Shown here: positions 1-4,939 of the stretch, piece by piece
How positions within the stretch are numbered: the first letter of the stretch is position 1
How the letters are laid out: each line of letters begins with the position of its first letter
Position numbers and translations under genes: made by a program
NCBI GenBank assembly: GCA_937138955.1
Contig: CAKZPJ010000160.1
Coordinates: forward strand, 1-5,045
From: an uncultured Flammeovirgaceae bacterium
GTDB lineage: Bacteria > Bacteroidota > Bacteroidia > Cytophagales > Cyclobacteriaceae
DNA length: 5,045 nt
Reading direction: 5' to 3'
The notes under the pieces: model-generated
Databases searched by the model: none
Told to the model about the DNA's origin: nothing
What the model saw: the letters and a program-made list of their open reading frames with translations, nothing else

Positions 1-1556
1 TGTTAGACTCACTTTTTGTTAAAGTAAGTGCCAGTAAGAATACGACCGAAAGTATCTATAACTATATTCCCGAAGAGGGTTTTCAACCACGTACTGATGA
101 ACGAAACCATGAAATATCAACTTATTTAATCAATCCTTCTATTTTCTATCACCACGTTTGGAATCAGCACGAAGTTGAAACGACATTGGGTTACTCTTTT
201 CAGAAGGAAACCCGGCACCTCAAAACAATGAACTCTCATATATTGGAACCTTGGAAAGGAAGTCGTTCCGAAAGTCGTAATACCAGAGCTTACACAACAC
301 CTATTTGGGGTAACTTCTCCTATCAATTTGACCGAAGGTATCTCATCTTTCTTGGAGGGCGACTCGAGACCACTCCGTCGCTTTTTATTGATAAAAAAGT
401 TTTTTCACCGACAGTGGCATTTGCTTGGAAACTGCATAATGAGTCTTTTGTACCCGACTGGATAAAGCAAAACGAAGTTACCTTTCGATCCAGCTACGGG
501 AATATTGAGAACATTTTCGCCTCCTTTGATCTCACTAGGAATCAGGTGCTTACCTTTTCTGAAAGGAATAGACAATGGAATTTTGGATTGGATATAAGCT
601 TACTCGATAAACACTTATCAGTTTCAGTAGATGCTTATCAAAAAAGCCTAAAAAATCTAGCTTCAGTCGGTCTTCCTTCTACCACTGGCTACAATGGCGC
701 TTTTACAGAAAATTTGAAAGTCCAAAACCGAGGCTTTGAATTTACACTAGCGGGTTACCAAAACTTTGGAGATGTGCTATGGAATGCTAGATTAAATCTC
801 TCCAGAAACGAAAATCAAGTAGTAAGCATACCTGACGATTTTAGGTGGCTTTCATCTTCAACTAGTTTACCATCAACTTCTTTTATAACCGACGAGGGTA
901 CTCCTGTTTGGTCATTTCGTGGATATGTTGACAATGGCTTATTCACGAGCGAGGATGAAGTGGAAAGTTCGGATCAGGTCAATGCAACTTTAGGTGGGCT
1001 AAAGTTCTTAGATGTAAGTGGCGGAAGAGAAGAACCTGATAATTTGATTAATTACTATGATGATATTGCTATTGGTCATGCCCAACCAGTCTGGCAAACA
1101 TCTCTATACCAACATGCAGAATATCGCAGGTGGTTGTTAGAAGCTTTATTATATGCTAATATAGGTAATGAGACCCTCAATTATCAGAAATATATACAGC
1201 AGTCGGGTGCTCATAGCATCAATCAGTACAAAAAGATATTAAATCGCTGGTCGCCCGAACGCCCAGAAAGTACTATTCCCACCAGAACATCTGCATCCAA
1301 TATATCTACATATGCTGTTGAGAATGCTTCTTTCTTACGGCTACGTTATATCACAGTAAGTTATCGTATCCCTTCAGAAAAAAGATGGAACACCAAGCTG
1401 TATGCTAGTGCCCAAAACCTTTTCACCTTTACATCCTACGAAGGATATGACCCAGAAGTGAGCAATTTTGGCCAGCGTGCAAATGCTCTAGGTGTAGATT
1501 TTGATAGCTATCCCCGAGCGAGAACATTCCTCCTTGGCTGTCAACTGACTTTCTAA
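1..1556 (+). CDS. SusC/RagA-family TonB-dependent outer-membrane receptor, C-terminal half (5' partial)
   Basis: The frame is open from base 3 to the TAA at 1554-1556, giving 517 residues with no start in the window. The in-frame TTG at 186 lies inside the barrel region and is not a credible start. SusC-type receptors are about 1000 residues, so the signal peptide, carboxypeptidase-like domain and plug lie off the left edge. Diagnostic C-terminal features are visible: the 'LPSTTGYNGAF' and 'VQNRGFEFTL' stretches near codons 221-248, 'GTPVWSFRGYVDNGLF' near codons 300-315, 'NASFLRLRYITVSYRIP', 'ASAQNLFTFTSYEGYDPEVS', 'SYPRARTFLLG' and a final aromatic residue in 'QLTF'. Family knowledge: such proteins are 22-strand beta barrels that import oligosaccharides or peptides using TonB/ExbBD energy. 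The substrate cannot be told from this half. No SusD-like gene follows, which is unusual, and the usual DxNGDG loop is degenerate at codons 337-348. Confidence 0.93.
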   Translation, partial: LDSLFVKVSASKNTTESIYNYIPEEGFQPRTDERNHEISTYLINPSIFYHHVWNQHEVETTLGYSFQKETRHLKTMNSHILEPWKGSRSESRNTRAYTTPIWGNFSYQFDRRYLIFLGGRLETTPSLFIDKKVFSPTVAFAWKLHNESFVPDWIKQNEVTFRSSYGNIENIFASFDLTRNQVLTFSERNRQWNFGLDISLLDKHLSVSVDAYQKSLKNLASVGLPSTTGYNGAFTENLKVQNRGFEFTLAGYQNFGDVLWNARLNLSRNENQVVSIPDDFRWLSSSTSLPSTSFITDEGTPVWSFRGYVDNGLFTSEDEVESSDQVNATLGGLKFLDVSGGREEPDNLINYYDDIAIGHAQPVWQTSLYQHAEYRRWLLEALLYANIGNETLNYQKYIQQSGAHSINQYKKILNRWSPERPESTIPTRTSASNISTYAVENASFLRLRYITVSYRIPSEKRWNTKLYASAQNLFTFTSYEGYDPEVSNFGQRANALGVDFDSYPRARTFLLGCQLTF

Positions 1557-1560
1557 CCAC

Positions 1561-1608
1561 GGCTAATCGGCTAATCGGCTAATCGGCTAATCGGCTAATC
1601 GGCTAATC
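1561..1608. repeat. Six perfect tandem copies of an 8-bp unit (GGCTAATC)
   Basis: Six identical consecutive GGCTAATC units begin 4 bp after the receptor stop codon and end 2 bp before the stop codon of the convergent minus-strand gene. On the minus strand the unit reads GATTAGCC. It is not self-complementary, so it does not make a terminator hairpin. Perfect identity of all copies suggests a recently expanded or slippage-prone array. It lies outside both reading frames, so a change in copy number would not alter either protein. Confidence 0.97.
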
Positions 1609-1610
1609 AA

Positions 1611-2294
1611 TCAAGACCCTGCCTTCCGGAAATACACATCATTGCTGATCGACTCCAACTCTACTTTACTTCCGCCTCCGGCAACGGTCGCTTCAATCTC
1701 CCAGCCAACCGGGCTACGCCTATTTTCCCGCTTATCTGACTCATTTATTGCCAAATCCAGATTGGTATAAACTTCTCCGGTAATTGATTTCATCGATACG
1801 GTTGCTCCTTGCTGAGCAGGCCATTCGGTATCAACGAATCCGCTGAGCGACTTCGCGTACACCGGAGCTGTCACCCCAGTTATAGTAATATCACCACCAA
1901 GAGTTTCTATACGAAGAGATGCCTTTTTAGGAAGATAAATATCATAGGCGATTAAGCTGCATAAGCTATTTTTTTCCATCTGGTAATTACTACCCTCACA
2001 ATCACCTCGATAATAGTCTTGGGGATTATCCAAATCAGAAGTTACCTGGATACTATTATCAGTTGTGGTAGATATTAGACTCCAGGCATTATTTAGCTCG
2101 TCATTATTGATAGAGATACTTATTCGTAGGGAGACTTCCGGTTTGTCCCAAGTTTTGATCTGAATATCATGAGCGTACTTCAAATCCAGTTGAACCTCCT
2201 GACCGACCTGCCAGGCAATCGTTTTTTCCTCCAGGCGTTGCGCCTGAGCAATCTGGTAAGCAAAAAGCGATAAAATAATCAACGATATTTTCAT
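1611..2294 (-). CDS. Secreted DUF4097-like beta-strand-repeat protein (second of a tandem pair)
   Basis: A 227-residue protein with a Sec signal peptide: MK, a hydrophobic core to about residue 14, and cleavage likely after AQA at residues 16-18. The mature part is rich in short alternating beta strands with G-D/E turns, for example 'GGDITITG' at 133-140, 'KSLSGFVDTE' at 148-157 and 'SITGEVYTNLDLAI' at 170-183. It ends in 'ISNDVYFRK'. This resembles DUF4097/adhesin-like proteins, predicted to fold as a beta solenoid. Molecular function is unknown; location is periplasmic or surface. It shares its C-terminal layout ('GEVYTN', a GG-containing turn, then 'VYFRK' or 'IYLRK') with the protein encoded 15 bp upstream, so the two are tandem paralogues in one transcript. 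It has two cysteines, C99 and C112, which the upstream paralogue lacks and which could form a disulphide. ATG at 2292-2294 has no Shine-Dalgarno, as is usual in Bacteroidota. Family assignment is by strand pattern and context. Confidence 0.82.
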   Translation of the reverse strand: MKISLIILSLFAYQIAQAQRLEEKTIAWQVGQEVQLDLKYAHDIQIKTWDKPEVSLRISISINNDELNNAWSLISTTTDNSIQVTSDLDNPQDYYRGDCEGSNYQMEKNSLCSLIAYDIYLPKKASLRIETLGGDITITGVTAPVYAKSLSGFVDTEWPAQQGATVSMKSITGEVYTNLDLAINESDKRENRRSPVGWEIEATVAGGGSKVELESISNDVYFRKAGS

Positions 2295-2309
2295 GATGGC
2301 CGCTTTGGT

Positions 2310-3083
2310 TTATTCACTTTTTCGTAAATAGATATTACCACTTACCGTTTTCACCTGCATATCTACGCCACCGTTGTTGATGGTACCTTCAATAGGTCGT
2401 CCCATACTCATCCGAACTAATCCAACTTCACCTTCTTGCTCTTGGTCTAAGGCGATATCAAAGTTAGTATACACTTCGCCACTGACTGAGCCTAGATTCA
2501 GGTTAGCGGCAGTCTGGCTGGGCAGCGTGATATCTACATCGCCACTTACAATAGTGATTGAGGTAGGTTTTTGCTGATTGACTGTACTGAACATCACATC
2601 AATATCACCACTCACACTGTTGGCTACTATAGGTCCACTAACATCTTCCATTACTACATCCGAATTTGTCGTCTTAATTTCAATCTCACCTGATAGGTTT
2701 TTTATCTCAATATCCCCCCCCGCGTAGTTCACCTCTTCTATAACCACAGTGGTGCTTTTGGGTATTTTAAAATTGTAGTCCACATCATTCCGCCCTACTT
2801 TCAGTATGGTTACTTGGTCGTTCTCTTCATTTATTGACAAGCCAATACCAGAATTATCGGTACCCCCACTGTACAGCGGACGAAGGCCATCCGCTCGCTT
2901 GGGAGGTGCTTCATAGCCAGATGCATTAATGATGAGTTCATTACCATTGTGGCCCTCAATGCTGACTTCGGTATTGTGAAGGACTAAGCGAATGGTGTTA
3001 GCCGACATTGCCGACCTATATTCTTGAGCGTAGGCCAGCGAACTGCCCCATAAAAGCGTGACAAATACTACTAATGGTTTCAT
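2310..3083 (-). CDS. Secreted DUF4097-like beta-strand-repeat protein (first of a tandem pair)
   Basis: A 257-residue protein with a Sec signal peptide (MKPLVVFVTLLWGSSLAYA, cleavage likely after residue 19). The mature region has a ladder of short repeats of the form 'SG-[DE]-[IV]-x-[IV]' at about residues 123-128, 131-136, 149-154, 158-163, 180-185 and 201-206, then a final 'VSGNIYLRK' at 248-255. This is the hallmark of DUF4097/adhesin-like proteins, predicted as right-handed beta solenoids. No enzyme motif is seen and the function is unknown; it probably acts in the periplasm or at the outer membrane. It lies 148 bp downstream of the anti-sigma-like gene on the same strand and 15 bp upstream of its paralogue. 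ATG at 3081-3083 is preceded by AT-rich sequence with no Shine-Dalgarno. Its coding strand carries a run of eight G at residues 121-123, a possible slippage site. Confidence 0.86.
   Translation of the reverse strand: MKPLVVFVTLLWGSSLAYAQEYRSAMSANTIRLVLHNTEVSIEGHNGNELIINASGYEAPPKRADGLRPLYSGGTDNSGIGLSINEENDQVTILKVGRNDVDYNFKIPKSTTVVIEEVNYAGGDIEIKNLSGEIEIKTTNSDVVMEDVSGPIVANSVSGDIDVMFSTVNQQKPTSITIVSGDVDITLPSQTAANLNLGSVSGEVYTNFDIALDQEQEGEVGLVRMSMGRPIEGTINNGGVDMQVKTVSGNIYLRKSE
2714..2721 (-). repeat. Homopolymer run of eight G on the coding strand of the first DUF4097-like gene
   Basis: Eight consecutive C on the plus strand encode the end of an Ala codon and two Gly codons (GCG GGG GGG GAT, 'AGGD'). 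The frame is intact at the present length. A one-base gain or loss would shift the frame near the middle of the protein and remove most of the beta-repeat ladder. Confidence 0.9.
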
Positions 3084-3120
3084 AATTTTTAACTGTTAAA
3101 ATATTGGGTTACTGTTTTTA

Positions 3121-3148
3121 TAATGATTAGTGACTAATGACTAATGCT
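3121..3148. repeat. Four degenerate heptamers of TAATGAC type
   Basis: Four contiguous 7-bp units read TAATGAT, TAGTGAC, TAATGAC and TAATGCT. A second cluster occurs nearby as TAATGAC TAATACT at 3201-3214. On the minus strand the core is ATTAGTC, sharing ATTAG with the GATTAGCC array at 1561-1608. They lie upstream of the first DUF4097-like gene, where they could be operator sites or merely a simple repeat. Confidence 0.75.
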
Positions 3149-3161
3149 TGTTGGATGAGAA
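3135..3161. repeat. 27-bp direct repeat, copy 1
   Basis: This 27-bp sequence recurs at 3201-3227 with a single difference (G at 3146, A at 3212). It contains the last two TAATGAC-type heptamers followed by 'CTTGTTGGATGAGAA'. The two copies are 66 bp apart start to start and flank a 39-bp segment with a small hairpin. The pair occupies most of the gap between the anti-sigma-like gene and the first DUF4097-like gene. Confidence 0.92.
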
Positions 3162-3173
3162 CACCTAAAACCT

Positions 3174-3190
3174 CCTGACCCGTAGTCAGG
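3174..3190. other. Small perfect hairpin between the direct repeats (possible weak terminator or attenuator)
   Basis: CCTGAC at 3174-3179 pairs with GTCAGG at 3185-3190 around a 5-nt loop. In the minus-strand transcript the stem is followed by AGG and then four U, which is short for an intrinsic terminator. It could partly separate transcription of the sigma/anti-sigma genes from the two exported-protein genes. The structure is seen directly; the function is a guess. Confidence 0.5.
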
Positions 3191-3200
3191 TAATCCTAAT

Positions 3201-3227
3201 TAATGACTAATACTTGTTGGATGAGAA
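3201..3227. repeat. 27-bp direct repeat, copy 2
   Basis: Second copy of the repeat at 3135-3161, identical at 26 of 27 positions. It begins 4 bp past the stop codon of the anti-sigma-like gene, going in the direction of transcription. Confidence 0.92.
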
Positions 3228-3231
3228 TTCA

Positions 3232-3993
3232 TTAAAGCATTAATTGATTAATGCCAAATTCTGCTTGTTGCCTAACAACTTCTTCGAGCTGTTCCTGCTG
3301 TACCAGCCGCTGTAGCTCGGGTACCGCTTCTTTTTCACCCCAAGTAACCAATTGGTTAATAATTGCAATCTGAACCATCGGATGGTCTTGCTCACTTAAT
3401 GTCTGGGCCAAAGCCGTGCGTACGGTAGCTTGGTTGGCATGAGTTTTCAGCGCTTCAATAGCAGCTAAGCGGACATTTATGTTGGGATCGGTACTCACTG
3501 TAAACAGCAGTGCTTCACTCACCGCTTGGTTGTCTCTAGGTGATGATTGAATGACCTGGATGCGCTCACTGGCTGAAGCACGCTGGAGTTGGTTCAGCAG
3601 CATCGTCTGCCGCATATCTTGAAAATCTTCCCGTAGGGCTACAACTTCATCCGATGTTTTCTCTTGCCCGTACCAAATACCCCCTAAAAACCCGATCAAA
3701 ACCAAAGCAACGCTAGCGGCAACACGCCCGCCCCATAGTTTAAGATGATGGTTCCGGGTTTCAGAAACTTTTTCTTCAGCATCAATTTTTTGAAACAACT
3801 GATCGTAGCCTAGTAAATTGGTATGATCTTCAACCCTGAATTCGGCAAATCCTAAAAACTGATTACGGTCTGCTGCCAACTCAGGTAACACATCTCCTTG
3901 CGAAAAGTACGCATGTAATTGCTTCTCCTCTACTAGCGTGGTTTCACCTTCGTAGTATCTCTCTAATAGTTTCTTTATTTCATTAGCTTCCAT
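3232..3993 (-). CDS. Anti-sigma-factor-like single-pass membrane protein with periplasmic HEAT repeats
   Basis: From the ATG at 3991-3993 the product is 253 residues. Residues 1-50 ('IKKLLERYYEGETTLVEEKQL') match the N-terminal region typical of Bacteroidota anti-sigma proteins. One transmembrane helix lies at about 91-108, after a basic stretch, so the N terminus should be cytoplasmic. A likely coiled coil follows at 113-140, then HEAT-like helical repeats at about 156-250 ('DPNINVRLAAIEAL', 'HPMVQIAIINQL'), which should be periplasmic. The inferred role is to hold the ECF sigma factor at the membrane until a periplasmic signal arrives. No zinc-binding HxxxCxxC motif is seen. The start overlaps the sigma gene by 11 nt, implying translational coupling. 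Two longer starts, ATG at 3999 and one at 4026, are possible; the MEANEI start best fits related N termini. Confidence 0.87.
   Translation of the reverse strand: MEANEIKKLLERYYEGETTLVEEKQLHAYFSQGDVLPELAADRNQFLGFAEFRVEDHTNLLGYDQLFQKIDAEEKVSETRNHHLKLWGGRVAASVALVLIGFLGGIWYGQEKTSDEVVALREDFQDMRQTMLLNQLQRASASERIQVIQSSPRDNQAVSEALLFTVSTDPNINVRLAAIEALKTHANQATVRTALAQTLSEQDHPMVQIAIINQLVTWGEKEAVPELQRLVQQEQLEEVVRQQAEFGINQLML
3237..3254. other. 18-bp inverted repeat at the 3' end of the anti-sigma-like gene
   Basis: GCATTAAT at 3237-3244 and ATTAATGC at 3247-3254 are perfect 8-bp inverted arms around a 2-bp centre. The element covers the last codons (INQLM) before the TAA. In RNA it would form about a 7-bp stem with a UUGA loop, followed on the minus strand by UUUAAU. 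It could be a weak terminator, an mRNA 3'-end structure, or a protein-binding palindrome. Confidence 0.6.
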
Positions 3994-4492
3994 AAGCATT
4001 AACTTTAGTGTACATTTCCCGCACACTGCGGCGGGCTCGGGAGAGCGTGACTCGAATATTATTGATTGATAAGCCAGTCACTTGCTCAATTTCTTCGTAA
4101 GAATACTCTTCTACATCCCGCAGATGAATTACCAACCGCTGCTGTTCAGGCAGTTGTCCGATGAGCTCTCGGAGAATTCCTGCAGTATTAGCCAGTTCGG
4201 TTTTCCGATACGGAGTAGAATTATCAGTGGTGACAGTAGTTCCTGTAAGTGGTATTACCTTCTTACGGTAACTGGATTTTAACTTGTCAAGACACAAATT
4301 TTTAGTTACCACCATAGCCAAAGCTTCAATACTTTTGTAGCTGGTTAGGTTATTCCGGTTAAGCCAAAGTTTAAGCAGTGCTTCCTGCACAGTATCTTCC
4401 GCCTCCTCATCATCGTGAAGCATGGTTTTGGCAAACCGGTAAAGTTTGGCTTGTACCGGAAAGACATTACTCTTGAAGGTTTTAACATTCAT
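3983..4492 (-). CDS. ECF-type RNA polymerase sigma-70 factor
   Basis: From the ATG at 4490-4492 the product is 169 residues, normal for an ECF sigma factor. Region 2 spans about residues 13-75 ('LYRFAKTMLHDDEEAEDTVQEALLKLW', key residues DxxEAEDxVQE, followed by 'AMVVTKNLCLDKLKS'), binding core polymerase and the -10 element. Region 4 spans about 105-160 ('LPEQQRLVIHLRDVEEYSYEEIEQ', then 'LSINNIRVTLSRARRSVRE'), the -35-binding helix-turn-helix. Regions 1 and 3 are absent, as expected of ECF factors. An in-frame ATG at 4523-4525 would add 11 residues (MDSVTSRLRSV). The shorter start is preferred because MNVKTFKSNV matches the usual beginning of the family and GGAG lies 4 nt upstream. The gene overlaps the downstream anti-sigma-like gene, the usual sigma/anti-sigma arrangement. 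Its regulon cannot be known from the window, but the downstream genes are natural candidates. Confidence 0.93.
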   Translation of the reverse strand: MNVKTFKSNVFPVQAKLYRFAKTMLHDDEEAEDTVQEALLKLWLNRNNLTSYKSIEALAMVVTKNLCLDKLKSSYRKKVIPLTGTTVTTDNSTPYRKTELANTAGILRELIGQLPEQQRLVIHLRDVEEYSYEEIEQVTGLSINNIRVTLSRARRSVREMYTKVNAYGS

Positions 4493-4611
4493 TACACTCC
4501 GAAGACGACTAGTTACTGAATCCATTACAAGAATTTTCTAATTTTTTTAATCCCTGAAAATCTGGCAATTTCTTCGCTTTTTCTATCTGTGTAATAATGC
4601 TGGAAAATCTG

Positions 4612-4643
4612 TTTCTCTACGGTAACACAACATTCTATATTTA
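4612..4643 (+). promoter_or_regulatory. Candidate Bacteroidota-type promoter for the lipoprotein gene
   Basis: The Bacteroidota housekeeping consensus is TTTG at -33 and TAnnTTTG at -7. Here TTTC at 4612-4615 and TATATTTA at 4636-4643 are separated by 20 bp, matching 3 of 4 and 5 of 6 fixed positions. This would start transcription a little downstream, giving a leader of about 25-30 nt before the ATG at 4677. It is a prediction from pattern only. Confidence 0.45.
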
Positions 4644-4650
4644 GATATAG
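4635..4650. promoter_or_regulatory. 16-bp palindrome overlapping the candidate -7 element
   Basis: CTATAT at 4635-4640 and ATATAG at 4645-4650 are perfect inverted arms around TTAG. The element covers the candidate -7 box of the rightward promoter, a position that would suit a repressor operator. AT-rich palindromes arise easily by chance, so confidence is low. Confidence 0.35.
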
Positions 4651-4665
4651 CAAAAAACTCAAACT

Positions 4666-4671
4666 GAAGGA
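4666..4671 (+). promoter_or_regulatory. Ribosome binding site of the small lipoprotein gene
   Basis: GAAGGA lies 5 nt before the ATG at 4677. It is one of the few Shine-Dalgarno-like sites in the window and supports both the reality and the start of this short gene. Confidence 0.65.
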
Positions 4672-4676
4672 ACAAA

Positions 4677-4904
4677 ATGGTAGGTAAGATTCGGAATGAT
4701 AATACATTCTCTTCATATGTTTTTCATTTCTTTGCCAGAAGAAAGTGGCTTATAATTGCATTGATTGGCGGTTTAGGACTAAGTTCGTGCCGAAGCACGT
4801 CGATGCCTTGTCCGAAAATATCAGCTAAACAAGAGCAGAAAGGCATATTTTCTGGCCAAGGAAATCAAGTAAAATACGATAATAAGGGTCGTATAAAGAA
4901 GTAA
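4677..4904 (+). CDS. Small hypothetical lipoprotein (75 residues)
   Basis: The product has a 23-residue polar, basic N-terminal stretch (ending ARRK), a hydrophobic segment 'WLIIALIGGLGL', and a lipobox LSSC with the lipidated cysteine at residue 38. The mature lipoprotein would be only 38 residues, ending in the basic 'KYDNKGRIKK'. It has a second cysteine at 45 in 'MPCPKI'. No domain with known function is recognised. C is followed by RSTS rather than an acidic-rich surface export signal, so it is probably anchored facing the periplasm. The gene has a good ribosome binding site and is 35 bp upstream of another exported-protein gene on the same strand, suggesting co-transcription. The N-region before the hydrophobic core is longer than usual, but no other start exists. 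Confidence 0.8.
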   Translation: MVGKIRNDNTFSSYVFHFFARRKWLIIALIGGLGLSSCRSTSMPCPKISAKQEQKGIFSGQGNQVKYDNKGRIKK

Positions 4905-4939
4905 GTCACTAAAGTTTATATACCAGCGTTAAGTACTGT

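Larger units (their letters stand above)
4493..4676. other. Divergent intergenic region between the sigma operon and the lipoprotein gene
   Basis: This AT-rich 184-bp stretch must hold the promoter of the minus-strand sigma operon and that of the plus-strand lipoprotein. A 9-bp direct repeat GAAAATCTG occurs at 4556-4564 and 4603-4611 (47 bp apart), and a run of seven T lies at 4542-4548. I could not identify a convincing promoter for the sigma gene on the minus strand. Part of it (4493-4525) could be coding if the longer sigma start is used. Confidence 0.6.

Noticed and set aside
126..326. 66-codon minus-strand reading frame
   Set aside because: It lies entirely inside the receptor coding region, antisense to it, and has no recognisable protein features.
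186..1556. A complete receptor-like gene starting at the TTG at 186
   Set aside because: The same frame is open upstream to the window edge and encodes barrel-like sequence, and a SusC-like protein cannot start mid-barrel. It is a partial gene.
2374..2577. 67-codon plus-strand reading frame
   Set aside because: It is antisense to the first DUF4097-like gene, which has a signal peptide and family-like repeats; this frame has neither.
3121..3227. A CRISPR array
   Set aside because: There are only two 27-bp repeats with one spacer, that spacer holds a hairpin, and no cas gene is present.
3135..3227. A small insertion element bounded by the two 27-bp repeats
   Set aside because: The repeats are direct, not inverted, the segment between is only 39 bp, and there is no transposase or clear target-site duplication.
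4082..4282. 66-codon plus-strand reading frame
   Set aside because: It is antisense to the sigma factor gene, whose conserved regions are unmistakable.
4525..4716. 63-codon minus-strand reading frame with a hydrophobic middle
   Set aside because: It covers the divergent promoter region and runs into the start of the lipoprotein gene. It has no ribosome binding site or convincing signal peptide, and its AT-rich codons fit intergenic DNA.
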